Part shown: in pieces, positions 51,272 through 59,535 of the stretch
How positions within the stretch are numbered: position 1 is the first letter of the stretch
How the letters are laid out: the number at the start of each line of letters is the position of its first letter
Source of the DNA: JBBRWO01 sp964388455
Lineage (GTDB): Bacteria > Actinomycetota > Coriobacteriia > Anaerosomatales > JAAXUF01
Direction: 5' to 3'
NCBI GenBank assembly: GCA_964388455.1
Contig: CAYMAN010000008.1
Location: 1-64,000, forward strand
DNA length: 64,000 nt
Made by a program: the position numbers and the translations under genes
Notes under the pieces: model-generated
What the model was told of the DNA's origin: nothing
Seen by the model: the letters and a program-made list of their open reading frames with translations, nothing else
The model's database searches: none

Positions 51272-52534
51272 TCAGGTCGTGGACGTGGGCTCAGGGGAGG
51301 CGACGACCTCGGCCAGAATCTCCATCAGGCTCTCGGCGTTGCGCTTCCACGTGAAGTTCAGGGACTTGGCTCGGGCGGCGGTGCTCATGGCGCCCTTCTC
51401 GGCGGGGCCGAGGTTGGCGAACCTACGCATGGTAGCAGTCAGCGCCTCGACGTCGCGAGGGGGCACCAGGTAGCCGTCGACTCCCTCCGAGACGAACGTG
51501 GCCGCACCTCCATCGGATGCCGCTATCACCGGCACGCCGCACGCGAGCGCCTCCAGGTAGACGACCCCGAACGCCTCGTCCCAGCTGGGTAGCGCGAACA
51601 GGTCGGATTCGCGAAGCATCGCGGGGAGCTCCTCGTGCCGATACGCGCCGGAGAACGTGACGCGATCGACGAGCCCCAACTCCGCGACCAGCGCCTCGAG
51701 CGTCGCGCGAAGCGGTCCGTCACCGGCGACGGTGTAGCGGATGTCGAGACCGTCGCCAACCAGCTCGGCCACCGCCCGCAGCACGAACTCGTGCGCTTTG
51801 CGTGTGACGAGATGGCCGGCGCTCAGCACGCAGAGCGGGGCGGTGACGCCCTCGACGAATTCGGTGCGCTCTGCCGGAACCCGATCGGCGGGGGTGAAGA
51901 GTTCGGTGTCGACGCCGTTGGGAAGCACTTCGACGCGGCGGAGCTCGGGGAACTCGCGGAGCAGTCCGTCGCGTACGACGTCGCTGACCGCGATCACGGT
52001 GTGTGCGTCATCGAGCACGCTGCGGACCTGTGCGCGTAGCGAGGGCTTCTCGGCCGAGGAGTTCTGGTACAGATCCTCGCCGTGGACAAAGACAACATAC
52101 GGCACGCTCTTGCGTCCGGCTATCGACCGCGCGATGACGCCGTCGAGCAGTGCAGTGTGTGCGACGATCACGTCAGCGCGGCCGATAGCGTCTGAGAGAT
52201 GACGGTCGTTGACGATGGATGCGATTGCGCTCTTGGCTGACTCGGCGCGCAGCATCTTGCGCGGGAGCGAGAGGTAGCGGGGAAAGCCCACGGGGACCGC
52301 GCCAAAGTCGATGCGTCGGATCTCCGTCTCGGCGTAGCCACGCCACGTGGTGCTCAGGCGGGGAAGCGGCCAGGGAGCACGGGGTACGGGGACCGCGATG
52401 GCGGTGATCTCACAGCCGGAGTCGACCAGTGCCCGAGACTGCTCGTACACGAACACACCGTAAGAGGCGCGGGTGCGGCTCGGGTAGAGGTGCGAGATCA
52501 CGGCGACCTGCAGGGGCCGGCGGGTCTCTGACAC
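51272..52534 (-). CDS. GT4-family glycosyltransferase
   Basis: 420 residues with the classical two GT-B domains: the N-terminal VAVISHLYPSRTRASYGVFVYEQ and the donor domain with SAGHLVTRKAHEFVLRAV, VTFSGAYRHEELPAMLRESDLF and PSWDEAFGVVYLEALACGVPV, which shows the E-x7-E motif. GTG 52534 follows AAGGACC. It is the first gene of a two-gene minus-strand operon and is divergent from the gene at 52616. Confidence 0.91.
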   Translation of the reverse strand: MSETRRPLQVAVISHLYPSRTRASYGVFVYEQSRALVDSGCEITAIAVPVPRAPWPLPRLSTTWRGYAETEIRRIDFGAVPVGFPRYLSLPRKMLRAESAKSAIASIVNDRHLSDAIGRADVIVAHTALLDGVIARSIAGRKSVPYVVFVHGEDLYQNSSAEKPSLRAQVRSVLDDAHTVIAVSDVVRDGLLREFPELRRVEVLPNGVDTELFTPADRVPAERTEFVEGVTAPLCVLSAGHLVTRKAHEFVLRAVAELVGDGLDIRYTVAGDGPLRATLEALVAELGLVDRVTFSGAYRHEELPAMLRESDLFALPSWDEAFGVVYLEALACGVPVIAASDGGAATFVSEGVDGYLVPPRDVEALTATMRRFANLGPAEKGAMSTAARAKSLNFTWKRNAESLMEILAEVVASPEPTSTT

Positions 52535-52599
52535 GGTGCGAAGGTCCTTCCGTAGGGGCGCGTCTGGCGCTGAGCCGTAACCACGAACAGCGCGAGGTT

Positions 52600-52609
52600 A
52601 CGGTACCAT
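52600..52609. promoter_or_regulatory. Overlapping divergent -10 elements (shared bidirectional promoter)
   Basis: The sequence around GGTACC reads TACCAT on the + strand (52604-52609) and TACCGT on the - strand (52605 to 52600). The two hexamers overlap by the TA pair. The + strand gene's ATG follows 6 nt later with no ribosome site, so its mRNA should be leaderless; the - strand gene starts 66 nt away and has a ribosome site. Confidence 0.55.
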
Positions 52610-52615
52610 AGCCGA

Positions 52616-53950
52616 ATGCGAAACCTCCTCATCATCGCTCATGAGTTTCCTCCGTCCGCCGGCGGTGGAGTACAGCGAATCTCCAAGATGGCGCAGTACC
52701 TGCCACAGCACGGCTGGCAGCCGACGATACTGTGCGCCAAGCCGGTTCCGGGCCGCCCGATCGACGATACGCTCCTCGACGAGGTAGCCGGCCTTGAGGT
52801 AGTGCGCCTTCCCGCGCGTGACATCTCAACCGCGGTTGCCCGCGCCTATGCGCCGTTCAAGCGGCTGCGCACCGCGATGCGAGGTTCGAGAGCCGTCGGC
52901 GAAGGCGCGACGGTGACCGGCTCCTACACGCGCACCGCCATGGAGATCCCGATGTCGACGCGCATCGTCAGGCGCTGGTTCTTGGACTCCGCTGCCATCT
53001 GGGGCCGTCAGGTGCCGGCCGAGGCCCTGCGGTTGCACCGGCTCACCCCCTTCGACGCGATCCTCGCCTCCGGGCCGCCTCCCTCGGCACTTCTCGCGGG
53101 AGCCGCGGCGGCCGAGCTCTGTGGCATTCCGCTCATCGCCGACTTCCGTGACGGCTGGATGACGCGTGCCGACTTCCGCTGGCCCGAGAACCCCGCCAAG
53201 GACGCCAAGTCCCGAGCCGCTGAGCAGTCCGTGCTCGACCGGGCGTCGCTTGCGGTCGCCGTCTCCGAGCCTATCGCCGAGGAACTGCGCGAGTTCGGCA
53301 TCAAAGACGTGATGGTCGTGGAGAACGGCTTCGACCCGGCCGACCTTCCTCGGCATGCACCGCACGAAGGCCCGCTGCGCGTCGGATTCATGGGCCGCTT
53401 CTACAACGTCACCGACCCGAGCCCGTTCTTCGACGGCGCGGTCATCGCTCTCAGAGACGAGCCCGCGTGCAGCGACATGCGGATCGACGTCGTCGGCCCG
53501 CCCTCCCAGATCGCGATGGCGATGGTCGCCGACCGCGGACTCGAAGACGTCGTCACCTTCCACGGCTTCCTGCCGCATGCCGAGGCACTCGACGTGATGG
53601 CCGGTGCCGACGTCGGCCTCGTCGCCATCGCCGATAACCCCGGTGCCGACGCCAACTACACCGGCAAGCTGTTCGAGTACCTCGGTGTGGGACTGCCCGT
53701 CTTGCTGGTCGGTCCGCCCAACGGGGTTGCAGCTCAACTCATTCGCAGGGCCGCAGCCGGCAAGGTCGCGCCGTACTCCGACCCGCGGGCTGTTGCCACC
53801 GCGCTTGGCGAGTTCGCGCGCGCCAAGCGAGCGGGTGAGCCGGCGGGATCGCCGATCGAGTCGGCGATCGCTCCGTTCGATCGCCGCGCGCAGGTCGCCG
53901 TCCTGGCCGCTGCGTTCAATGACCTCGTCGCGGGGTCCGGTCGTGACTAG
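52616..53950 (+). CDS. GT4-like glycosyltransferase
   Basis: 444 residues. N terminus LLIIAHEFPPSAGGGVQRISKMAQYLP, shared with the gene at 46866; donor domain with VGFMGRFYNVTDPSPFF, VVTFHGFLPHAEALDVMAGADVGLVAI and YTGKLFEYLGVGLPVLLV. It has no ribosome-binding site and a -10 box 6 nt before the ATG, so it is likely leaderless. It heads a plus-strand run: polymerase/ligase, chain-length protein, GT4, PNP. The first four of these five genes overlap or lie within 3 nt of the next. Confidence 0.88.
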   Translation: MRNLLIIAHEFPPSAGGGVQRISKMAQYLPQHGWQPTILCAKPVPGRPIDDTLLDEVAGLEVVRLPARDISTAVARAYAPFKRLRTAMRGSRAVGEGATVTGSYTRTAMEIPMSTRIVRRWFLDSAAIWGRQVPAEALRLHRLTPFDAILASGPPPSALLAGAAAAELCGIPLIADFRDGWMTRADFRWPENPAKDAKSRAAEQSVLDRASLAVAVSEPIAEELREFGIKDVMVVENGFDPADLPRHAPHEGPLRVGFMGRFYNVTDPSPFFDGAVIALRDEPACSDMRIDVVGPPSQIAMAMVADRGLEDVVTFHGFLPHAEALDVMAGADVGLVAIADNPGADANYTGKLFEYLGVGLPVLLVGPPNGVAAQLIRRAAAGKVAPYSDPRAVATALGEFARAKRAGEPAGSPIESAIAPFDRRAQVAVLAAAFNDLVAGSGRD

Positions 53951-55322
53951 CGTCACGGCGGGTCGAGTCTCAAACGCGAATCTGGGCTGGGCCGCCGCTG
54001 CGGTGCTACTCGGCGCCGGGGCGGGTCTCCTCGTGGTCACGCTGGGTCTGGCCGGCATCGGCTACCTGCTCGCCGTTCTCGGCCTGCTGGCGTGGGGGTA
54101 TGCGGTCGTGCGCTCGCCGATTGCCGCGCTGGCGGTCGCAGTAGCGGCGCTTGCGTTCGACGTGACCGGTCGCATCATCCAGGAGCCGATGCCGTTCACC
54201 ATCTACCAGGTGGCGCTGATCATCGCGCTCGTCTCCTATGGCCTCGCCGTGATGTTCCGGCGCACGCCGATGCCCAAGCCGACCTTCGTCGACATCGGCA
54301 TGTTCATGCTCGTGCTGGCCGGCGCATGGTCGCTGCCGTTCTCGGCGGCTCCCTCAGCTACGGTGATCGGGACGATTCGTCTGCTGTTCGTCTGGGCGTT
54401 CGTGTTGCTCATCGAGAACGTCCCTCAGTCCCGCCGAGACCTGCGGATGCTGCTCGGCGTGCTCGCGATGGTCTCAGCGGCACATGCGCTGCTCGGTGTG
54501 GCGCAGGCTGCGATCCCGACCCTCGGCATCGGCAACGTGCACGTGCAGGGACCTCCCACGGATCTGGTCCGACGGCCCAGCGGCTTCTTCGACGATCCCA
54601 ACTACTACGCGGGTATGCTGAGCGCCGGTTTCGTCGCCGCAGGGGCGCTCACCACTTACGCTCGTCGCTGGCGCACGGCGATCCTCTGGGGCAGCGTCGC
54701 TCTGGTGTGCGGCGCCGGTATCCTGGTCACTTTCTCGCGGACCGCGTGGGTCGCGGTCGCGGTCTCGCTGGTGGTGTTGGCGATCACCGCACCGCCCTAT
54801 CTGCGTAGATGGCTCATCGGTGCGGGCATCGCGTGCGTCATCGCACTGGTGCTTTATGCCCCCGGGCAGATCATCGACAGGCTCACTTCCTCGGCCGACG
54901 TGGACGGCGACAGATCGGTGGCCACGCGCGTCTACATGGCGGAATCGATGGCCGAGATGATCCGCGAGAACCCGGTGTGGGGCACGGGCCTCGCCGCATT
55001 CGAGCGCGTCTACCCGTACTACCGCAAGACCGGCGCCGACCGCACCATAGCCAGACCTCACCAGGTCCCGATGGGCGTGATCGCTGAAACCGGCATCGCG
55101 GGTCTGCTCGCGCTGGTCGTACTGGTGATCGCTCTGGGCTGGACGTATCTAGCCCCGGGCAGACGCCGACTGTGGATCGGTGAGTCGGCGGCACTCGCCG
55201 GCCTCGCGAGCATGAGTGTTCAAACGTTGTTGCAGTACTATCTCTACTTCGAATACCTGTGGCTGTTCGTCGGACTGTCAGTCGTCGCCGTACGTCTGGG
55301 TCGCACCCAAGAGGAGTTGTGA
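53943..55322 (+). CDS. Wzy/O-antigen-ligase-like membrane protein
   Basis: Polytopic protein of 459 residues with about 11-12 membrane helices. The Wzy_C/ligase region is visible: RRPSGFFDDPNYYAGML, then a long outside loop with NPVWGTGLAAFERVYPYYRK and PHQVPMGVIAETGIAGLL, matching the H-x6-E-x-G pattern of this superfamily. It would polymerise repeat units or transfer glycan to an acceptor; which of these cannot be told. GTG 53943 overlaps the end of the glycosyltransferase before it by 8 nt; its stop overlaps the next start (TGATG). The linked Wzz-like gene favours polymerase. Confidence 0.82.
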   Translation: MTSVTAGRVSNANLGWAAAAVLLGAGAGLLVVTLGLAGIGYLLAVLGLLAWGYAVVRSPIAALAVAVAALAFDVTGRIIQEPMPFTIYQVALIIALVSYGLAVMFRRTPMPKPTFVDIGMFMLVLAGAWSLPFSAAPSATVIGTIRLLFVWAFVLLIENVPQSRRDLRMLLGVLAMVSAAHALLGVAQAAIPTLGIGNVHVQGPPTDLVRRPSGFFDDPNYYAGMLSAGFVAAGALTTYARRWRTAILWGSVALVCGAGILVTFSRTAWVAVAVSLVVLAITAPPYLRRWLIGAGIACVIALVLYAPGQIIDRLTSSADVDGDRSVATRVYMAESMAEMIRENPVWGTGLAAFERVYPYYRKTGADRTIARPHQVPMGVIAETGIAGLLALVVLVIALGWTYLAPGRRRLWIGESAALAGLASMSVQTLLQYYLYFEYLWLFVGLSVVAVRLGRTQEEL

Positions 55323-56068
55323 TGTCTACATTCACCGAGTCGTATGCGTTCGCCGTGGTCAGGCGCCAGTGGTGGGTCGTGCTTGCGGTGGTCGTCGCCG
55401 CAGTCGCCGTCGCGCTACTCATGTCGTCGCGGGTCGAGCCGACGTACGTGGGGCAGTCGAGCGTCGCACTCGACGCGACCATCCTCTCCAAGTACACGTC
55501 GCTGTTGGTGGGCGACCGAACCGCCACGGCCCTCAAGAGTGGCGAGTTCTATGAGTTCGCCGCCGAGAAGACCGGCACGTCGCCTGCCGAGGTCAAGTCA
55601 TCCCTGCGCACCAGCGTTAACGGAAAGTACCTGGACACGGTGCTGATCCGGTTCAGCTCGGGTTCCTCGGCGGATGCGCAGGCGGGGGCCAAAGAGATGG
55701 CTGACGTCATCGTCGCCTACGCCTACGAGGTGGCGGCGCCTGAGATCGCCCGACAGGAAGCTGTTGGTGCGACAAATATCGCGTCCATCGCTCGCATCAA
55801 GGAGCTCAGCCGGAAGTTCGCTGACAAGCCCTACGAGCTCGCTGACATCGAGACCAGACTGACCGCGCTGGAGCAGACGCAGATCAACAATGACTCGATG
55901 CTGAAGCTGCTCAAGACCGCGTACACGGCGGCCGATTCCGCCAGTGCTGAGGAGGCGGTCGGCACCAACCGCATCGGGCTTCTCGCGGGCGCGATCCTCG
56001 CCGGCATCGTGGTGGGGCTGCTGCTCGCTGCTGTGCGCGAGGCGCTGTACCTACGCTCGGTCGGCTAG
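55322..56068 (+). CDS. Chain-length determinant (Wzz-like) membrane protein
   Basis: 248 residues: membrane helix 1 (about 18-36), an outside region of about 170 residues with YVGQSSVALDATI and an alpha-helical, charged second half, and membrane helix 2 (about 217-240). This two-helix layout is that of polysaccharide co-polymerases that set chain length (Wzz/CpsC). No tyrosine-kinase domain is fused and no cytoplasmic kinase gene is next to it. It overlaps the Wzy-like gene by one base. Confidence 0.8.
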   Translation: MSTFTESYAFAVVRRQWWVVLAVVVAAVAVALLMSSRVEPTYVGQSSVALDATILSKYTSLLVGDRTATALKSGEFYEFAAEKTGTSPAEVKSSLRTSVNGKYLDTVLIRFSSGSSADAQAGAKEMADVIVAYAYEVAAPEIARQEAVGATNIASIARIKELSRKFADKPYELADIETRLTALEQTQINNDSMLKLLKTAYTAADSASAEEAVGTNRIGLLAGAILAGIVVGLLLAAVREALYLRSVG

Positions 56069-56071
56069 CGC

Positions 56072-57268
56072 ATGGCCGGCGTCGCCAGTCCGCAGAGCAC
56101 CCGTCGCAGCGTCGTCATGCTGCTCACCAACGACTTCGTCTCCGACCCGCGTGTCGAGAAGGAGGCGCTGGCGCTTTGCGACGCCGGTTGGACGGTGACC
56201 GTGCTGGCGTGGGACCGTTCGCAGTCGCATCCGGCTGCAGATGCCCGCGGACCGATCCGCATCGAGCGACTGGGGCCCGCGGCTCCCTACGGCGGGGGCC
56301 CCAAGAGCCTGCTGAAGTTCCGCGAGTTCTGGCGCCGCGCAGCGCTTCGTACGCAGGAGCTCGCGCCTGACGTGGTCCACTGTCACGACCTCGACACGGC
56401 ATCCGCCGCTCTGGAGGTCCGCCGCCGGACCGGCTTACGCGGTCCGCATATCGTGCTCGACTTCCACGAGCTCTATCGCGAGTCCAAGATGGTCCCGCAG
56501 TCCGGCATCGTCGGCACACTCGCAGGCATCGCGGTCCGCCGAGTGGAGCGCGACGCCATCGCCGCTGCCAGCGTGGTCATCGTCGCTAACCCCGGCACCG
56601 TGGGCTGCTACGACGACTACTCGGCACGCGACAAGATGGTGCTCGTGGAGAACGCACCCGATCTCGACCGCTTCTCGCCCAAGGCGGCATCGCCCGGGCG
56701 GGCCCCCACTGCTCCCGCCTCGGCGTTCCGGGTGTGCTTCATCGGGCAGAAGCGCTACACGCAGGGGCTGTACACGCTGATGGAGGCGGTACAGCGCGAC
56801 GAGCGGTTGCACGCGCTGCTCGCGGGCGGGGGAGTGGCGGAGGCGGAGATCGCTGACGCGGCCACCCGCTACCAGCGCGTCGAGGTTGTTGGCCGGCTCC
56901 GTATCGAGGAGATCCCGGCGTACTACGAGCAGTGCGACTGCGTGTACGCGGCATACGACGCGAAGCTCGGCAACGTGAGGACGCTGTTTCCCGTGAAGGT
57001 CATGGAGGGGATGGCGTGCGCGGTTCCAGTGGTGGTCTCGCGCGGGACGTGGATCGCGGACTACGTCGAGGCGCACGGTATCGGCCTCGCCGTCGACGAA
57101 GCTGACGTCGACGAGGTCGCGTCCGCCCTTGCGCGGCTTGCATCGGATCCCAAGTTGTGTGAGGACATGGGTCGTCGCGGTAGAAACATCGTGGAGGCCG
57201 GTCTCAACTGGAAGGCCGCCTCGTCTCGGCTCGTCGCCGCATATGAAGGCCTGACACCGCGAGGCTGA
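56072..57268 (+). CDS. GT4-family glycosyltransferase
   Basis: 398 residues. N terminus VVMLLTNDFVSDPRVEKEALALCDAG; VVHCHDLDTASAAL and VLDFHELYRESKM in the first domain; VCFIGQKRYTQGLYTLMEAV and FPVKVMEGMACAVPVVVSRG in the second, near the E-x7-E region. The latter motif and the DPRVEKEA opening are shared with the gene at 50068. The gene begins 3 nt after the Wzz-like gene. A possible PNP start (57268) touches its last base. Confidence 0.9.
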   Translation: MAGVASPQSTRRSVVMLLTNDFVSDPRVEKEALALCDAGWTVTVLAWDRSQSHPAADARGPIRIERLGPAAPYGGGPKSLLKFREFWRRAALRTQELAPDVVHCHDLDTASAALEVRRRTGLRGPHIVLDFHELYRESKMVPQSGIVGTLAGIAVRRVERDAIAAASVVIVANPGTVGCYDDYSARDKMVLVENAPDLDRFSPKAASPGRAPTAPASAFRVCFIGQKRYTQGLYTLMEAVQRDERLHALLAGGGVAEAEIADAATRYQRVEVVGRLRIEEIPAYYEQCDCVYAAYDAKLGNVRTLFPVKVMEGMACAVPVVVSRGTWIADYVEAHGIGLAVDEADVDEVASALARLASDPKLCEDMGRRGRNIVEAGLNWKAASSRLVAAYEGLTPRG

Positions 57269-57300
57269 TGTACGCGGAATCACCAAGGAGGCTCGACCGG

Positions 57301-58116
57301 ATGTTTGAACTGACGCGCGACGTTCTGCCCGAGGCGGTCCTGGCGCGAGTTGCGGCTCACCCGCCACGCGTAGCGCTGGTACTCGGCAGCGGGTTCGGCG
57401 GCCTCGCCAACGCGCTCGAGGACCCGCTCGCCGTCCCGTACACCGACATCGCGAGTTTTCCGCGTCCGGCCGCAGGCATCGCCGGCCACGCCGGGAAGTT
57501 CCTGGTTGGTCGAGTCGCCGGCGTGGATGTCTGCGTGTTCTCAGGTCGCGTTCACGCGTACCAGGGTGTGTCCGCGCTCGACGCCGCCTACCCGGCAAGG
57601 CTCGCTGCCGCAATCGGGTGCGAGACGCTGGTCGTCACCAACGCTGCGGGCGGCGTATCGGAGAACCTTCGTGTGGGCGACGTCGTACTCATCGCCGACC
57701 ACCTCAACCTCACCGGCTCGAGTCCGTTGCTCGGCTGGGCGGGCCCTCCCGGAGGCGTGCCGTTCGTCCCCATGCGCGACGCCTACGATCCCGAGCTGCG
57801 CGCAATCGCTCGCGAAGCCGCAGCCGAGCAGAGCCTCGAGCTCAAGGACGGCGTGTACGGCGGGCTGCTCGGCCCGGCGTTCGAGACGCCCGCCGAGGTG
57901 CGCTACCTGCGCTCGGTTGGCGCCGATGTCGTCGGCATGTCCACGGTGCCGGAAGTGATCGCGGCGCGCGCGTTGGGGCTGCGGGTTCTCGGCTTTTCAC
58001 TGGTCACGAACGCTGCTGCCGGGGAGGGTCTCTCGCATCTCGAGGTCCTCGAGGCGGGTAAGCACGCACAGGAAGCGCTCGCGTCACTGCTGGTTGCTAT
58101 ACTTCACAGGTTGTAA
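57301..58116 (+). CDS. punA: Purine nucleoside phosphorylase (trimeric type)
   Basis: Cleaves inosine or guanosine with phosphate to the free base and ribose 1-phosphate. 271 residues from ATG 57301. The family motifs are present: VALVLGSGFGGLANAL (phosphate loop), FSGRVHAYQG, VVTNAAGGVS, EVRYLRSVGADVVGMSTVPE and FSLVTNAAAG. I prefer ATG 57301 because AAGGAGG stands 9 nt before it; an ATG at 57268, overlapping the previous gene, would add 11 unconserved residues. It is followed by ahcY, and the two may work in handling nucleosides left from SAM-dependent methylation. Confidence 0.93.
   Translation: MFELTRDVLPEAVLARVAAHPPRVALVLGSGFGGLANALEDPLAVPYTDIASFPRPAAGIAGHAGKFLVGRVAGVDVCVFSGRVHAYQGVSALDAAYPARLAAAIGCETLVVTNAAGGVSENLRVGDVVLIADHLNLTGSSPLLGWAGPPGGVPFVPMRDAYDPELRAIAREAAAEQSLELKDGVYGGLLGPAFETPAEVRYLRSVGADVVGMSTVPEVIAARALGLRVLGFSLVTNAAAGEGLSHLEVLEAGKHAQEALASLLVAILHRL
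58098..58103 (+). promoter_or_regulatory. Candidate -10 element (TATACT) of ahcY
   Basis: TATACT lies inside the last codons of the phosphorylase gene, 70 nt before the ahcY GTG. A perfect palindrome GGTTGTAACC (58109-58118) lies at the expected transcription start and might be an operator. The leader does not contain the conserved parts of an SAH riboswitch. Confidence 0.5.
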
Positions 58117-58172
58117 CCGGGCCGGAACCACTCCGCCCGTCGTCTATCGCACCTCTTCCCTAAGGAGTCACC

Positions 58173-59432
58173 GTGAATCACGACGTCAAAGACCTTTCCC
58201 TCGCCGACGCCGGCAAGGCACGCATCGAGTGGGCCGACGCTGACATGCCGGTCCTCGCGACCATCCGCGAGCGTTTCGAGGCCGAGAAGCCGCTCGACGG
58301 CCTCCGCGTCAGCGCCTGCCTGCACGTCACCACTGAGACCGCGAACCTGATGCGCACCCTCAAGGCCGGCGGCGCCGACATCGTCCTGTGCGCGAGCAAC
58401 CCTCTGTCGACTCAGGATGACGTCGCCGCGGCGCTCGTCGAGCACTACGGCATCTCCACCTACGCCATCAAGGGCGAGGACACTGAGACCTACTACAGCC
58501 ACATCGACTCGGCCATCGCGCACAAGCCGCAGATGACCATGGACGACGGTGCTGACGTGGTCGGCCGCATCCACGCCGAGCAGCCCGAGATGCTCGAGTA
58601 CATCATCGGCGGCACCGAGGAGACCACCACCGGCGTCATCCGCCTGGCCGCCATGGCCGCCGACGGCGCGCTGAAGTACCCGATCATGGCCGTCAACGAG
58701 GCCAAGACCAAGCACCTCTTCGACAACCGCTACGGCACCGGCCAGTCCACGCTCGACGGCATCATCCGCGCCACCAACCGCCTGATCGCCGGCCGCACGG
58801 TCGTCGTCTCCGGCTACGGCTGGTGCGGTCGCGGCATCGCGAGCCGCGCTGTGGGTATGGGCGCGAGCGTCATCGTCCTAGAGGTCGATCCGATGAAGGC
58901 GCTTGAAGCCGTCATGGAGGGCTACCGCGTCATGCCCGCCGTCGACGCCGCCAAGGAGTGCGACATCTGGATCACCGTCACCGGCGACCTCAACGTCATC
59001 GACAGCGACTCGTTCGCCGTGATGAAGGACGGCGCCATCATCTGCAACTCCGGCCACTTCAACGCCGAGATCAACATTCCGAGCCTGCGCGAGATGGCCG
59101 TCTCGACCCGCGAGGTGCGCCCGCTGGTCGACGAGTTCACGCTGGCCGACGGCCGTCGCATCTACCTGCTGGCCGAGGGTCGTCTGGTCAACCTCTCCTG
59201 CGCCGAGGGCCACCCCGCCAACGTCATGGACATGAGCTTCGCCAACCAGGCCCTGGCCGCCGAGTATATGGTCGCCAACTGCAAGGACATGGCTCCCGGC
59301 GTCTACGACGTCCCCGAGGACATCGACAACGGCATCGCCAAGCTCAAGCTCGAGACCCTCGGCGTCAAGATCGACACCCTCACGCCCGAGCAGGCCAAGT
59401 ACCTCGCCAGCTGGAGCGAAGGCACCGTGTAG
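58173..59432 (+). CDS. ahcY: S-adenosylhomocysteinase
   Basis: Hydrolyses S-adenosylhomocysteine to adenosine and homocysteine, relieving product inhibition of methyltransferases. 419 residues, the short form lacking the roughly 40-residue insertion of the proteobacterial type. Signatures: KPLDGLRVSACLHVTTETANLM, NEAKTKHLFDNRYGTGQS, the NAD motif VVVSGYGWCGRGIA, and SGHFNAEINI. GTG 58173 has AAGGAG upstream. A strong terminator follows the gene. It is probably read both from its own promoter and by read-through from the phosphorylase gene. Confidence 0.97.
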   Translation: MNHDVKDLSLADAGKARIEWADADMPVLATIRERFEAEKPLDGLRVSACLHVTTETANLMRTLKAGGADIVLCASNPLSTQDDVAAALVEHYGISTYAIKGEDTETYYSHIDSAIAHKPQMTMDDGADVVGRIHAEQPEMLEYIIGGTEETTTGVIRLAAMAADGALKYPIMAVNEAKTKHLFDNRYGTGQSTLDGIIRATNRLIAGRTVVVSGYGWCGRGIASRAVGMGASVIVLEVDPMKALEAVMEGYRVMPAVDAAKECDIWITVTGDLNVIDSDSFAVMKDGAIICNSGHFNAEINIPSLREMAVSTREVRPLVDEFTLADGRRIYLLAEGRLVNLSCAEGHPANVMDMSFANQALAAEYMVANCKDMAPGVYDVPEDIDNGIAKLKLETLGVKIDTLTPEQAKYLASWSEGTV

Positions 59433-59452
59433 ACATCACGCCCGAGCGACTC

Positions 59453-59487
59453 AAGGGGGGCCAGCCGGATCCGGCTGGCCCCCCTTT
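59453..59487. terminator. Strong, probably bidirectional terminator
   Basis: A perfect 30-bp palindrome: GGGGGGCCAGCCGGA (59455-59469) and its complement TCCGGCTGGCCCCCC (59470-59484), flanked by CAA and TTT. It lies between the ends of two convergent genes and can act in both directions, ending ahcY on one strand and the glycosyltransferase on the other. Confidence 0.9.
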
Positions 59488-59535
59488 CTGTCCCTGTTCA
59501 AGCGTTGTCTTTTCAGCGCTGGTCGGTGCAGGAAT

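Noticed and set aside
58104..58172. SAH riboswitch before ahcY
   Set aside because: The leader from the predicted start is only about 60 nt and lacks the conserved SAH-riboswitch core sequences.
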